The notes under the pieces: model-generated
What the model saw: the letters and a program-made list of their open reading frames with translations, nothing else
Databases searched by the model: none
Told to the model about the DNA's origin: nothing
Translations under genes and position numbers: made by a program
In this document: piece by piece, positions 8,295 through 20,559 of the stretch
Numbering within the stretch: the first letter of the stretch is position 1
Layout: the number at the start of each line of letters is the position of its first letter
Assembly: GCF_002741035.1 (NCBI RefSeq)
Contig: NZ_CP016808.1
Span: forward strand, 2,554,001 to 2,618,000
Length of the DNA stretch: 64,000 nucleotides
Direction of reading: 5' to 3'
Source of the DNA: Paenibacillus sp. BIHB 4019
GTDB taxonomy: Bacteria > Bacillota > Bacilli > Paenibacillales > Paenibacillaceae

Positions 8295-9443
8295 TTGTCC
8301 AAATTAAAAGTAATGACTATTTTCGGTACGCGCCCGGAGGCAGTTAAGATGGCGCCGCTTGTTCTCGAATTGAACAAGCACTCGGACGATATTGAATCTA
8401 TCGTCTGCGTAACTGCGCAGCACCGTCATATGCTCGATCAGGTGCTAGATTTTTTTGAAATCCAGCCGAATTATGATTTGAATGTGATGAAGGACCGCCA
8501 GACGCTGACGGAAACGACCGTGCGCGTTTTGGAGGGCCTTGATCCGATTTTGACGGAAGCGAAGCCGGATATCGTGCTTGTCCATGGCGACACGCAGACG
8601 ACGTTCCTTGCCAGCTACGCGGCTTTCCTGAAGCAAATTCAGGTTGGCCATGTGGAAGCGGGGCTTCGGACTTGGAATAAGCTGTCCCCGTACCCGGAAG
8701 AGATGAACCGCCAGCTTGCAGGCGTGTTGTCCGATGTGCATTTTGCCCCAACCTCTTGGTCGGCAAGCAATTTGCTCAAGGAGAACAAGTCGGAGTCGAC
8801 CATTTATGTTACGGGCAATACGGCAACGGACGTATTCCAGTACACGGTTGATCCTTCCTTTGCTCATCCGGTTATCGACTGGGCGAAAGGCAAACGGATG
8901 ATTTTGATGACGGCGCATCGCCGCGAATCGCTGGGCGAGCCGCATCGCAATATTTTCCGTGCGGTAAAACGCATTGCCGATGAGCATGAAGATGTTGCCA
9001 TTGTGTATGCCGTTCACCCGAATCCGGCTGTCAAAGAGCCGGCAACGGAAATTCTCGGCGGACATCCGCGTATTCAGCTTATCGATCCGCTGGATGTGTT
9101 CGAATTCCACAATTTTTATCCACATGCCTACATGATTTTGACCGATTCCGGCGGCCTGCAGGAGGAAGCTCCTTCGTTTGGAGTGCCAACGCTCGTGCTG
9201 CGCGATACAACAGAGCGTCCTGAGGGCATTGAGGCGGGTACACTTGAGCTTGTGGGTACGGATGAAGAGGTTGTTTACAGCCGGGCAAGCGCCTTGCTGA
9301 ACGATGCTTCCTTGTATGAAAAGATGAGCCATGCGGCAAATCCATACGGTGATGGACAAGCTTCGACACGTATCGTGCAAGCTTTGCTGCATCATTTTGG
9401 AAGAAATTCTGAGCGTCCCGATCCGTTCACACAACGTTCATAG
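8295..9443 (+). CDS. mnaA: UDP-N-acetylglucosamine 2-epimerase (non-hydrolysing)
   Basis: Interconverts UDP-GlcNAc and UDP-ManNAc, the precursor for linkage units and secondary wall polymers. At 382 residues it has the family start MTIFGTRPEAVKMAPL, the HGDTQTT turn, GHVEAGLRT, the catalytic-site stretch MTAHRRESLG and the nucleotide-binding TDSGGLQEEAP. It starts at TTG 8295, eight bases after AGGAGTG. Its product fits the tagA/tagO/csaB wall-polymer genes 46 kb downstream. Placement between upp and the atp operon is seen in several Firmicutes. Confidence 0.95.
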   Translation: MSKLKVMTIFGTRPEAVKMAPLVLELNKHSDDIESIVCVTAQHRHMLDQVLDFFEIQPNYDLNVMKDRQTLTETTVRVLEGLDPILTEAKPDIVLVHGDTQTTFLASYAAFLKQIQVGHVEAGLRTWNKLSPYPEEMNRQLAGVLSDVHFAPTSWSASNLLKENKSESTIYVTGNTATDVFQYTVDPSFAHPVIDWAKGKRMILMTAHRRESLGEPHRNIFRAVKRIADEHEDVAIVYAVHPNPAVKEPATEILGGHPRIQLIDPLDVFEFHNFYPHAYMILTDSGGLQEEAPSFGVPTLVLRDTTERPEGIEAGTLELVGTDEEVVYSRASALLNDASLYEKMSHAANPYGDGQASTRIVQALLHHFGRNSERPDPFTQRS

Positions 9444-9481
9444 TTTACACATGGTCTTATAAATAGCGGCGCAATGCACAG

Positions 9482-9506
9482 CATACAGTTGTACTGTATG
9501 GTTTTG
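9482..9506 (+). terminator. Weak terminator-like hairpin after mnaA
   Basis: CATACAGT (9482-9489), loop TGT, ACTGTATG (9493-9500), then GTTTTG. The stem is perfect but short and A/T-rich, and the T-run is only four. It may instead be a protein-binding palindrome, because related TACAG/CTGTA sites recur at 9546-9567. Confidence 0.4.
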
Positions 9507-9575
9507 TCGGCTCTGAGGGCTTGATTTGACTGGCTTTTGGGCAATCTGTACAGTAAATCTATACAGGATTATCAA

Positions 9576-9605
9576 TTGACAAACCTTGCGCCGCTTGGAT
9601 AAAAT
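9576..9605 (+). promoter_or_regulatory. Promoter of the atp operon
   Basis: A perfect -35 TTGACA (9576-9581), 18 nt, and TAAAAT (9600-9605). Transcription would start near 9612, about 20 nt before atpZ. Just upstream (9546-9567) is CTGTACAG followed by TATACAGG, a repeated half-site arrangement that may bind a regulator. Confidence 0.65.
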
Positions 9606-9632
9606 AAATGAGGATTGACAGGGGTATGGGCC

Positions 9633-9866
9633 ATGGATAAAAAGAACAGAAGAGACAATCCGCTGTTTGCCGCAGGTCTTGTCGGCGGACTAGGACTGCA
9701 AGTCGCTATTTGTATCTTTTTAGGGTACTTTCTCGGATCGTCGCTCGGTGAACGCTTTGGCGGAGGTTCGGGTTGGACGGTTGGAGGCATACTGGTCGGT
9801 CTGGCTGTCGGTCTTCTCTCAGGCATTCTGCTTGTGAAGAAGGTAATGGAGGATGCCGATGGATAA
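9633..9866 (+). CDS. atpZ: ATP synthase accessory protein AtpZ
   Basis: 77-residue membrane protein of the AtpZ (ATPase_gene1) family: a basic start (MDKKNRRDNPLF), then two hydrophobic helices separated by the GSSLGERFGGG turn. AtpZ and AtpI cooperate in Mg/Ca handling or assembly of the ATP synthase ring in some bacilli. The ATG at 9633 is chosen over an in-frame TTG at 9615 because GGGG lies 9 nt ahead. First gene of the atp operon; it overlaps atpI. Confidence 0.8.
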   Translation: MDKKNRRDNPLFAAGLVGGLGLQVAICIFLGYFLGSSLGERFGGGSGWTVGGILVGLAVGLLSGILLVKKVMEDADG

Positions 9867-10227
9867 AATAATGAACACTGCAGTAAGGTCACTGCTCTTC
9901 GCGATGGGTGCATGTCTGCTTGTCTGGGCTTTAATGCCGAACTGGCGAACAGTCGCACTCGGTCTTCTACTGGGACTTGCAGCGAGTTTCATGAATGCGT
10001 TTTTACTGAGGCGCAGAGTGGAAATGATTACGCTTAAAGCAGCAGGAGGAACCTCTCGCAGAATGGGTATGGGACTTGGAAGCCGCATCGCTATGGTGCT
10101 GCTGGTTGCCATGGTTGCTTATCGCTTTCCGGAAGACTTCAGCATGCCAGCCGCATTAATTGGCTGTATGGTTATGCCTTTTATTCTTCTGGTAGCAGCT
10201 TATATTCATAATAGAAATAAACTTTAG
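9859..10227 (+). CDS. atpI: ATP synthase protein I
   Basis: 122-residue protein with four hydrophobic segments, occupying the classical position directly before atpB. AtpI is a membrane chaperone that helps assemble the c-ring. The ATG at 9859 is preferred because GGAGG ends 6 nt before it, although an ATG at 9853 is possible; either way it overlaps the atpZ end by a few bases, which suggests coupled translation. Sequence is poorly conserved in this family, so the call rests mainly on context and topology. Confidence 0.8.
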   Translation: MDKIMNTAVRSLLFAMGACLLVWALMPNWRTVALGLLLGLAASFMNAFLLRRRVEMITLKAAGGTSRRMGMGLGSRIAMVLLVAMVAYRFPEDFSMPAALIGCMVMPFILLVAAYIHNRNKL

Positions 10228-10249
10228 TGGAAAGGGGTGAGAATTTTAC

Positions 10250-11008
10250 ATGCATGAATTTCCGGTGTGGCAGCTCGGATCGCTACAGATCGACATTTCA
10301 ACGTTTATTGCGATAACGGTTTCCGCCATCATCACCTTTGTTGTGGCGAGACTTGCTGTGCGCAATTTATCGGTGGACAACCCTTCCAAGATGCAAAACT
10401 TTTTGGAATGGGCCGTCGAATTTGTTCACAATCTGATTTCCAGCGCAATGCCGCTTAACCGCGTCAAGCCTTTCATTTCCTTGGGTATGACGTTGATTAT
10501 GTTTATTTTCATCTCCAACCTGCTTGGTTTGCCTTTCGGTATCGTGACAGATGTCCATCACGCTTACCCGGCACTAGGTATTACAGAGCAGCTGCTTCAG
10601 GAGAAGGGCGGACATTTGGAGCTGGCTTGGTGGAAATCGCCAACGGCTGACCTTTCCGTAACGGCTGGTCTGGCGCTGATTGTATTCATACTCGTGCATT
10701 ATCTGGGCGTGAGATTGAACAGCAAGCATTACGTGAAACATTATTTCCATCCGTTCCCAATCTTTCTGCCGATCAACTTGATCGAGACAATCTCGAAGCC
10801 AGTAACTTTGGCACTGCGGCTATTCGCCAACATTTATGCGGGCGAAGTGCTGATCTCGACCATATTGATGCTGGGGGTTATCGGAACACCGTTCCTCGCC
10901 GCTTGGCAAGCATTTAGTATCTTTGTCGGTGCGATTCAGGCTTTCTTGTTCACTATGCTTACGATGGTGTACATTTCACAGGCTGCAATTCACGAGGAAG
11001 ACCATTAA
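10250..11008 (+). CDS. atpB: ATP synthase subunit a
   Basis: Stator membrane subunit that forms the two proton half-channels against the c-ring. 252 residues with five or six membrane helices. The essential arginine is R190 in the helix LALRLFANIYAGE, and the last helix carries AIQAFLFTMLTMVYI. The start follows GAAAGGGGTGAG. Typical length for Bacillota. Confidence 0.96.
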   Translation: MHEFPVWQLGSLQIDISTFIAITVSAIITFVVARLAVRNLSVDNPSKMQNFLEWAVEFVHNLISSAMPLNRVKPFISLGMTLIMFIFISNLLGLPFGIVTDVHHAYPALGITEQLLQEKGGHLELAWWKSPTADLSVTAGLALIVFILVHYLGVRLNSKHYVKHYFHPFPIFLPINLIETISKPVTLALRLFANIYAGEVLISTILMLGVIGTPFLAAWQAFSIFVGAIQAFLFTMLTMVYISQAAIHEEDH

Positions 11009-11033
11009 TTTAAGCTTTATGCCTAGGATTTAA

Positions 11034-11306
<273 letters not shown>

Positions 11307-11395
11307 GTTCAAATACGTATCTGGCGGGGAAGGCCTAGCCCTCTTCGCCTTCGTTGTGATTTAGACAATTTTATGGTAGGAAAGGAGTGTCTTTA

Positions 11396-11878
11396 ATGGG
11401 ATGGCATTGGGAATCGACAGTATATGCGATAGTAGCTTTTCTAGTATTGTACTGGTTGCTGAACAAGTACGCATTCGGTCCGCTGCTCAGCGTTATGGAG
11501 AAACGGAGACAACTCGTGCTTGAACAGATGAATACAGCTGAATCTAGCCGTAAACAAGCTGAGCAGCAAATGGTAGAGCAGAAAGCGGCTCTTGAGCAGG
11601 CTCGTAAAGAGGCTTACGAAATTATTGAGCAATCAAGAGTTACAAGCAGCAAGCAAGCCGATGAGATCGTGAACACTGCTAAGACAGAAGCGTCGCGCTT
11701 GAAAGATGATGCTCTTAAAGACATCGAAAGTGAGAAAAACAAGGCAATTGCAGCCCTTCGTTCTGAAGTTGGCGGTATTTCCGTTCAAATCGCTTCGAAA
11801 ATCATTGAGAAGCAAGTTGACGAGAAATCGCAAGAGCAGCTTGTTAATCAATACCTGAAAGAAGTAAGCGGCAAATGA
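11396..11878 (+). CDS. atpF: ATP synthase subunit b
   Basis: Peripheral-stalk subunit of 160 residues: one N-terminal membrane helix (about 6-26), then a long charged coiled coil rich in Gln, Glu, Ala and Lys. The ATG at 11396 follows AAAGGAG with 8 nt spacing; a GTG at 11387 lies inside the ribosome-binding site. It overlaps atpH at ATGA, so translation is probably coupled. Confidence 0.95.
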   Translation: MGWHWESTVYAIVAFLVLYWLLNKYAFGPLLSVMEKRRQLVLEQMNTAESSRKQAEQQMVEQKAALEQARKEAYEIIEQSRVTSSKQADEIVNTAKTEASRLKDDALKDIESEKNKAIAALRSEVGGISVQIASKIIEKQVDEKSQEQLVNQYLKEVSGK

Positions 11879-12423
11879 GCCGGGACGCAGCGGTAGCGAA
11901 GCGCTACGCCAAAGCGTTGTTCGAGCTTGCACAGCAAGGCGGCATTATTTCTGAGGTAGAGCAGCAGCTGCAAGCTATTGCACAAACGCTTGGAGAAGAT
12001 TTGGAAATCCGTAAATTTCTAAGCTATCCGAATATTGATGCTTCGAAGAAGCTGGCCGTTCTTAAAGCCGCTTTTGGTGGAAGCATTTCCGAATTGCTGC
12101 TAAATACGCTGGAGCTGGTTTTTGTGCGCGGGCGTCAGGAGCTAATTGTGGAAATCTACGAAGCATTTACAAAAATCGCAGGCGATGTGCTTAAGCAAGC
12201 GCATGCGACGGTATATACAGCTCGTCTTTTGAATGACGCGGAACTGGCAGAGGTTGCAGCACAGTTTGGCGGATTGACAGGCAAAACTATTATTGCTGAT
12301 CAAGTTGTAGAGCCTGCCCTTCTGGGTGGAGTGAAGGTCCGCATTGGCGACCGCCTTTACGATGGCAGCTTGTCCGGCAAGCTTGAACGGTTAGAAAAAC
12401 AGTTAAAATCTAAAGCACTGTAG
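11875..12423 (+). CDS. atpH: ATP synthase subunit delta
   Basis: 182-residue stator protein linking subunit b to the F1 head. It begins AVAKRYAKALFELA, typical of the family, and the C-terminal domain ends with GGVKVRIGDRLYDGSLSGKL, the signature of delta/OSCP. It starts at the ATG overlapping the atpF stop. Confidence 0.96.
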   Translation: MSRDAAVAKRYAKALFELAQQGGIISEVEQQLQAIAQTLGEDLEIRKFLSYPNIDASKKLAVLKAAFGGSISELLLNTLELVFVRGRQELIVEIYEAFTKIAGDVLKQAHATVYTARLLNDAELAEVAAQFGGLTGKTIIADQVVEPALLGGVKVRIGDRLYDGSLSGKLERLEKQLKSKAL

Positions 12424-13953
<1,530 letters not shown>

Positions 13954-13965
13954 TTTTGGAGCTTG

Positions 13966-13986
13966 CGAGGAACGATAGGTTCCTCT
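13966..13986 (+). other. Intercistronic hairpin between atpA and atpG
   Basis: GAGGAAC and GTTCCTC flank a 5-nt loop within the 158-nt atpA-atpG gap. There is no T-run, so it is not a terminator. It may affect mRNA stability or the relative output of alpha and gamma (inference). Confidence 0.45.
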
Positions 13987-14111
13987 AAGTTCTTATATAT
14001 GCTGCTCGTACCAATCATTAGGCTTCGCAGCCATCCCTTATAGCTTGCGTGGCTCTATATCCGAGCTTGCTTACAGGAAAGCTGCGAGGCAACAAAGGCG
14101 GGTGAAACCAA

Positions 14112-14975
14112 ATGGCTAAAGGTATGCGCGATATTAAACGCGAAATCAAGAGCAAACAAAATACGAAGCAGATTACGAAGGCGATGGAAATGGTCGCGGC
14201 TTCCAGGCTGAGAAGAGCGCAGGAAGCTGCACAGGCATCCCGCCCGTACTCTGAGAAGCTGAAGGAAGTTGTGGCTAGCATCGCTGCTGGTACGAAAGAC
14301 GTTAAGCACCCGATGCTGGAAACCCGTCCGATCAAAAAGACAGGTTATCTTGTCATCACGTCTGATCGCGGTCTGGCAGGCGGCTACAACGCCAACGTGC
14401 TTCGTAAGGTAACGGACACGATTCGCACCAAGCATAAGTCGAACGACGATTTCGTATTGTTCGTCATCGGCAAGAAGGGCCGGGATTATTTCCGCCGCCG
14501 CAATATGCCGATCGTAGAAGAGGTAACCGGTCTTCCGGATGCTCCTACGTTTGCTGACATTAAAATCGTTGCTTCAACAGCAGTTCAGAAATTTGCCGAC
14601 GGCACTTTTGACGAGCTGTACGTGTATTACAATAAATTCGTTAATGCCATTACCCAAATTCCTACGGAAATGCGCCTGTTACCGCTTGATTCGGTAGACG
14701 GAAGCGCAGCTTCTACAGCAGCTTACGAATACGAGCCATCGCCGGAAGGCGTGCTGGAGGCATTGCTGCCTAAATATGCGGAGACGCTTATTTACAGTGC
14801 ATTGCTGGACGGCAAGGCAAGTGAGTTCGGTGCTAGGATGACGGCTATGGGCAGTGCGACGAAAAATGCGACGAAGATGATCAGCGGTTTGACGCTTACG
14901 TACAACCGTGCTCGTCAAGCGGCAATCACACAGGAAATTTCCGAGATCGTTGCAGGAGCAAATGCTCAATCTTAG
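14112..14975 (+). CDS. atpG: ATP synthase subunit gamma
   Basis: Central rotor shaft of F1, 287 residues. The N-terminal coiled coil starts [33 protein letters not shown], with the usual [12 protein letters not shown] stretch. The C-terminal helix includes [14 protein letters not shown] and [17 protein letters not shown], which contact the beta subunits. The ATG at 14112 has only a modest GGCGGGTGA upstream. Confidence 0.97.
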   Translation: MAKGMRDIKREIKSKQNTKQITKAMEMVAASRLRRAQEAAQASRPYSEKLKEVVASIAAGTKDVKHPMLETRPIKKTGYLVITSDRGLAGGYNANVLRKVTDTIRTKHKSNDDFVLFVIGKKGRDYFRRRNMPIVEEVTGLPDAPTFADIKIVASTAVQKFADGTFDELYVYYNKFVNAITQIPTEMRLLPLDSVDGSAASTAAYEYEPSPEGVLEALLPKYAETLIYSALLDGKASEFGARMTAMGSATKNATKMISGLTLTYNRARQAAITQEISEIVAGANAQS

Positions 14976-14979
14976 GTAA

Positions 14980-16458
<1,479 letters not shown>

Positions 16459-16482
16459 TAGCGAAAGGCGGGAGGAATCCAC

Positions 16483-16881
16483 ATGAGTACCTTTTTGGTA
16501 GAAGTCGTTACTCCTGAGCGTAAAGTGTACGCGGAGAATGCGAATATGATTAGTGTAAAAGGTGTTGAAGGTGAGCTAGGCATATTGCCAAACCACATTC
16601 CACTCGTAACACAGCTTCGTATTGCACCAGTTGTAATCAAGCGCGATGGAAAAGTTGATGTTATTGCTGTAAATGGTGGTTTTATCGAGGTTCGTAAAGA
16701 TAAAATCGTTATTTTGGCGGAAAGCGCCGAGCTTGCGACCGATATTGATGTTGATCGTGCGAAGGCAGCGAAAGCACGCGCGGAGCAGCTTCTGTCTGCC
16801 AAACGCGATGAGATCGATTTCCGCCGTGCGGAGCTTGCTTTGCAGCGTGCAATGAATCGTATCGGCATAGCGCATAAATAA
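16483..16881 (+). CDS. atpC: ATP synthase subunit epsilon
   Basis: 132-residue rotor subunit. The N-terminal beta-barrel contains VEGELGILPNHIPLVT, and the C-terminal helical hairpin follows from about residue 88. In bacilli this domain binds ATP and inhibits hydrolysis. Last gene of the operon, followed by a terminator. Confidence 0.96.
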   Translation: MSTFLVEVVTPERKVYAENANMISVKGVEGELGILPNHIPLVTQLRIAPVVIKRDGKVDVIAVNGGFIEVRKDKIVILAESAELATDIDVDRAKAAKARAEQLLSAKRDEIDFRRAELALQRAMNRIGIAHK

Positions 16882-16894
16882 TATTTGTTACCCA

Positions 16895-16936
16895 AACACC
16901 GTTAATGTCCTGTAAGAGGCGTTAGCGGTGTTTTTT
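16895..16936 (+). terminator. Terminator of the atp operon
   Basis: ACACCGTTAA and TTAGCGGTGT pair (one G-T) around a loop of about 16 nt, followed by six T. Confidence 0.85.
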
Positions 16937-16968
16937 GTAAATAAAACAGCAGGGAGGAGCCCTCCACT

Positions 16969-17754
16969 ATGATTGATATTCATACACATATTCTTCCTGG
17001 TATTGATGATGGTGCGGCCCGCCTAGAGGATTCGCTTGCGCTGGCAAGAGCGGCTGCTGCCGAGGGAATCAGAACCATTATCGCAACCCCCCATCACCAT
17101 AACGGTCGTTATGTGAATCCGGCTCAAGTTGTAGAGGAGCTGACCCGTACGCTCAATAAGCTGCTGCAGGAGCTGGACATTCCGCTTGTTGTACATACCG
17201 GACAAGAAGTGCGGCTGCATCAGGACCTGTTGGACCATTGGCGGGAGGGAAGCTTGCTGACGCTAGCGGGTTCATCCTACATGCTGCTGGAGCTGCCTTC
17301 CTCCCATATTCCTAAAAATACGGAGCAAACCGTCTATGAGCTTGGATTGCTTGGCATTCAAGTGGTGTTCGCTCATCCAGAGCGGAACGCAGCTATCATT
17401 CAGCAGCCTGAGCGGCTGGCTGAGCTTGTACGGTTGGGGGCATTTGGCCAAGTGACGAGCCATTCCTTGCTTGGCGCTTTCGGCAAGACGGTAGAGCGGG
17501 CTTCCTGGAAGCTATGTGAAGCGGGCCTCATTCATCTTGTGTCCTCTGATGCGCATCATGTGGAGCGCAGAGGCTTTAGGTTGAAGGAAGCTTATGACCG
17601 GATACAGAAAATGATGGGCACGGAGTGGTCGGACTATTTTCAGCAAAATGCTGCTTCGCTGTTAAGGGGCGATGCTCTTGCTGATGCACCAGAGTGGCAA
17701 GGCGGGGCAGTGGCAAATCGCTGGCAAGCATTGAAAGCTTTTTTCAAGAAATAA
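16969..17754 (+). CDS. CpsB/YwqE-type PHP tyrosine phosphatase
   Basis: 261-residue metal-dependent phosphatase of the PHP family that dephosphorylates bacterial tyrosine kinases controlling polysaccharide synthesis. Motifs in order are DIHTHILPGIDDG at the N-terminus, ATPHHHNGRY, GQEVRLH, FAHPERN and the C-terminal VSSDAHH, which together supply the His/Asp metal ligands. AGGGAGGAG precedes the ATG. No cognate BY-kinase or capsule gene is adjacent. It sits alone between the terminators at 16936 and 17817. Confidence 0.9.
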   Translation: MIDIHTHILPGIDDGAARLEDSLALARAAAAEGIRTIIATPHHHNGRYVNPAQVVEELTRTLNKLLQELDIPLVVHTGQEVRLHQDLLDHWREGSLLTLAGSSYMLLELPSSHIPKNTEQTVYELGLLGIQVVFAHPERNAAIIQQPERLAELVRLGAFGQVTSHSLLGAFGKTVERASWKLCEAGLIHLVSSDAHHVERRGFRLKEAYDRIQKMMGTEWSDYFQQNAASLLRGDALADAPEWQGGAVANRWQALKAFFKK

Positions 17755-17816
17755 GCGTTTTTTCGTTTATCTATATCAAATGAGCCTTTTGAACTAATCA
17801 TTCAATTTAATGAGTA

Positions 17817-17861
17817 AACCAATCAATTGTACGGAATTCGTACAGATGATTGGTTTTTTTT
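17817..17861 (+). terminator. Terminator after the PHP phosphatase gene
   Basis: ACCAATCA...GTACG pairs with CGTAC...TGATTGGT, followed by eight T. Confidence 0.9.
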
Positions 17862-17989
17862 CACTCATGTCACATTTAAATCAACAATTTTGGTTATAAA
17901 AGCTAACATTCTCCTAGGAAAACGGTTCAAATGTATGTTAATATACTTTACATACAAGAAAATTAAGGAAGGGCATAGGGGGAGTGCGT

Positions 17990-20218
17990 ATGTTTGATTG
18001 GCTAGGTACAAGGACGGGGTTTCCACTGTGGGTATCATGGAAGCTCAATTCTGGCATTAAGGAAGATGTCGAGCACATTTTCGAAGGCGTTGCAGATACT
18101 CGCAAAGAGCTGCTGCTGCAATGGGCGGATGAGTATTGGGGGCATATGGAGCGCCTGTCGAATCAATTGTCGGATGGCCTATCCGCATTGCAAGCTGCTG
18201 CATTTTCTAAGGACCAGCAGAAGTGGATAGCTCCTTTGCTCGAACGATCCTATGCGAGGGGTATGGATTTTACGGAGCTGTTCCTCCTAGACAACCACAA
18301 TCATGTAGCTCACTCCACCTATCCCACCCATATAGGCACCCATTATGGAGAGGGCAGCGCGCTGTCTCCGGGCATGCAGTATTCCCAAGAAGGCGCTTCA
18401 GCAGGCAGCCGCTGTTTTTTTGGTCCTTACGAAGACGGGATTACACTTAAGCTAGGGGCCCGAACCTCCTCTTTTCACGACAAAATGACGATTATGTTCA
18501 TGCAGCCGCTGCTTGTGAACGGCAGCCGGGTCGGAACGTTATGCGGGAGAGTGCCTAATGATGTGCTGGGCGATTTGATCCAGCGCGAGTCAGGACATGT
18601 CTATCCGGATTCGGGCGATAATTATTTGTTTATGGCCGAGCCTAGTTTGCAGCGTAATATCGTACCTGGTACAGCGTTATCCCGCAGCCGTTTTGAGGAC
18701 CGTACGTTCACTCATGGCGAAAATCTAAAGGATGGCGTAACGACAGACTGGGGTACCGTGTCGATTAAGGAGCATACCGAGCTGGAAATTGTTTTCACCG
18801 ATCCGGCAACGGGGGAGCTGCATCCTGGCGTCGCAGGAACCATTCGCAATGGCAGCAATTTATTCGCTCAGTTTCCTGGCTACTCGGATTATCGCCATAT
18901 TGCCGTCATCGGCAAAGGCGTCACTTTCCGAATGCCGCATTGCCCTGATCTATGGGGGATGATGTGCGAGGGCGATCTGGAAGAGGTGTATCGGCTGCGC
19001 AGTATTGGCTGGCGGCAGCGCAAGCTGCAAATGTATGCAGCGCTGCTGCAAAGCGTTCTCACGTTTCTGCTTGCTTCTCTAGTCATTGGCTATATGCCGC
19101 TATGGGGAGCAGCAGCTGTGCTTGGCGGATTTAATTTGCTGTTCGGTGTTTTGTTTGCGATGTCGGTGCAGCGCAAGGAATCGCAGCGGGTAACTGGGCA
19201 TCTAGAGCGGATTAATCGTTTTATTCGCATTAATGCCGAGGGGAAGGGTGATTTGACCCAGCGGCTGTCGACGAAAGAGTTCGATTGCGACGAGACGCAG
19301 GAGCTGGCAAAATGGATTAACAATATGATCGATTCACTCGAAGGCATTATGCTGCAGGTGAAGCTCACCGCTGCCGAGGTGCTGAGCAGCCAGTCCGTCA
19401 TGAATGAGTCGTCTGCCCATACCGCCTTGTCAACGGAGCGTGTAGGCAGCAAGGTGGGCCATATGATTGGCAGCATTCGTCACCAGCTGAAGGATATCGA
19501 CAAGGCAAAAAATGCTGCGGGTGAAATGCGCGATACGCTATCTGTACTGGAGCGCCAAGCGGCAGAGCAAATTGCGGTGGCGCAAACCGAGGTTGGCCGC
19601 ATTGGGGAGAAGATGCAGCATATTTCCACCAAGGTAGAAGATACGAACGGTACGATTCGCAAGTTCATGAAGACGGTGGAGGAAATTCGCGATGTGCTTC
19701 AAGTAATCGAGGAAATATCGTCGCAAACCAATTTGCTGGCACTTAATGCTTCTATTGAAGCGGCGCGTGTTGGCGAGCAGGGCCGAGGCTTCGCGGTCGT
19801 TGCTTCCGAAATCCGCAAGCTGGCGGACTTGACGAAGAAATCGACAGAGGAAGTGCACGGCATTACGCGGCAAATTTATTCAGAAGCCGAGCAGGCCTAT
19901 CATTCAATGGACGAGGGTACGAAGGTTGTAGAAGAGGGTACTGATCTCGTTGCTGCTGCAGCCCGCACCCTGCAATCGGCGCAGGCGGACGATCAGCGCA
20001 AAACGCAGGTTGTAGAGGAAGTGGTAAAACTGATGGAGCAAATTGCCGAAGTCAGCTTGCAAAACCGCTCGGTTTCCTCTGATGTGGAAGGACAAGTGCA
20101 GGAGTTGATTGTGGAGATGGACAACGTTCGCCATACCTCAACGAATGTCGAATCTATTACAATGCTGCTTCAACAGCTCGTGGGCCAATTCAAATTAACA
20201 GAGTCTAGAGTCAGATAG
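17990..20218 (+). CDS. Methyl-accepting chemotaxis protein with no N-terminal membrane helix
   Basis: 742 residues. No membrane segment is seen at the N-terminus. A soluble sensor region of about 345 residues comes first, with Cache-like features ([13 protein letters not shown]), then two adjacent hydrophobic helices (about 348-366 and 368-389), a HAMP region (about 390-450) and the methyl-accepting domain. The signalling tip [20 protein letters not shown] lies near 575, with [16 protein letters not shown] beyond. By this reading the sensor is cytoplasmic, which is uncommon for MCPs. The ATG at 17990 follows AGGGGGAG; a GTG at 17984 is possible. Ligand unknown. Confidence 0.88.
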   Translation: MFDWLGTRTGFPLWVSWKLNSGIKEDVEHIFEGVADTRKELLLQWADEYWGHMERLSNQLSDGLSALQAAAFSKDQQKWIAPLLERSYARGMDFTELFLLDNHNHVAHSTYPTHIGTHYGEGSALSPGMQYSQEGASAGSRCFFGPYEDGITLKLGARTSSFHDKMTIMFMQPLLVNGSRVGTLCGRVPNDVLGDLIQRESGHVYPDSGDNYLFMAEPSLQRNIVPGTALSRSRFEDRTFTHGENLKDGVTTDWGTVSIKEHTELEIVFTDPATGELHPGVAGTIRNGSNLFAQFPGYSDYRHIAVIGKGVTFRMPHCPDLWGMMCEGDLEEVYRLRSIGWRQRKLQMYAALLQSVLTFLLASLVIGYMPLWGAAAVLGGFNLLFGVLFAMSVQRKESQRVTGHLERINRFIRINAEGKGDLTQRLSTKEFDCDETQELAKWINNMIDSLEGIMLQVKLTAAEVLSSQSVMNESSAHTALSTERVGSKVGHMIGSIRHQLKDIDKAKNAAGEMRDTLSVLERQAAEQIAVAQTEVGRIGEKMQHISTKVEDTNGTIRKFMKTVEEIRDVLQVIEEISSQTNLLALNASIEAARVGEQGRGFAVVASEIRKLADLTKKSTEEVHGITRQIYSEAEQAYHSMDEGTKVVEEGTDLVAAAARTLQSAQADDQRKTQVVEEVVKLMEQIAEVSLQNRSVSSDVEGQVQELIVEMDNVRHTSTNVESITMLLQQLVGQFKLTESRVR

Positions 20219-20259
20219 TGGCCCAGCCCAGAGCGTCCCGATAACAGAATAGTAGAGTG

Positions 20260-20308
20260 GAAAAAGGCTTGCAAATCGCGGATTACAGCGGTTTGGCAGG
20301 CCTTTTTG
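20260..20308 (+). terminator. Terminator after the chemoreceptor gene
   Basis: AAAAAGGC with TGC pairs with GCA and GGCCTTTTT across a loop of about 22 nt, ending in a T-run. Confidence 0.7.
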
Positions 20309-20354
20309 CTGGGGGTGCACCTAAAACTCCATCATAGACGGTAGTGGGAGCATT

Positions 20355-20528
20355 TGTTATAATTGTAACTATTATTAGATTAGAAAAGCAGCAAAATTCA
20401 ACCCTTTTTCATCAGATAGTTGAAGGTGACGCCAAGGGGACGATAACGCCAGGTTAAGCAGGCATGCATTGGCGAGGCAAATCCCTTTTTACAAGGACCG
20501 ACGCTTATGATTAGCTCGGTCCTTTTGT
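20355..20528 (+). promoter_or_regulatory. Structured leader (promoter, possible pseudoknot, terminator) ahead of nuoJK
   Basis: An extended -10 (TGT then TATAAT, 20355-20363) should start a transcript near 20370. The leader holds a hairpin TTCAAC/GTTGAA (20397-20424). Then come CGCCAA (20430-20435) and GGGG (20436-20439), which can pair with TTGGCG (20469-20474) and TCCC (20482-20485) in crossing order, an H-type pseudoknot. A strong terminator, AAGGACCGA/TCGGTCCTT with a T-run (20491-20528), ends 32 nt before the first gene. This is a riboswitch-like layout; I could not assign it to a known class. Confidence 0.5.
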
Positions 20529-20559
20529 GTTAAACTTAGGAGAGGGAGAGTGCGGTTCA

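Noticed and set aside
20527..20559. GTG at 20527 as the start of the nuoJK gene
   Set aside because: It lies within the terminator T-run and upstream of the GGAGAGGGAGAG site; the TTG at 20560 fits better.
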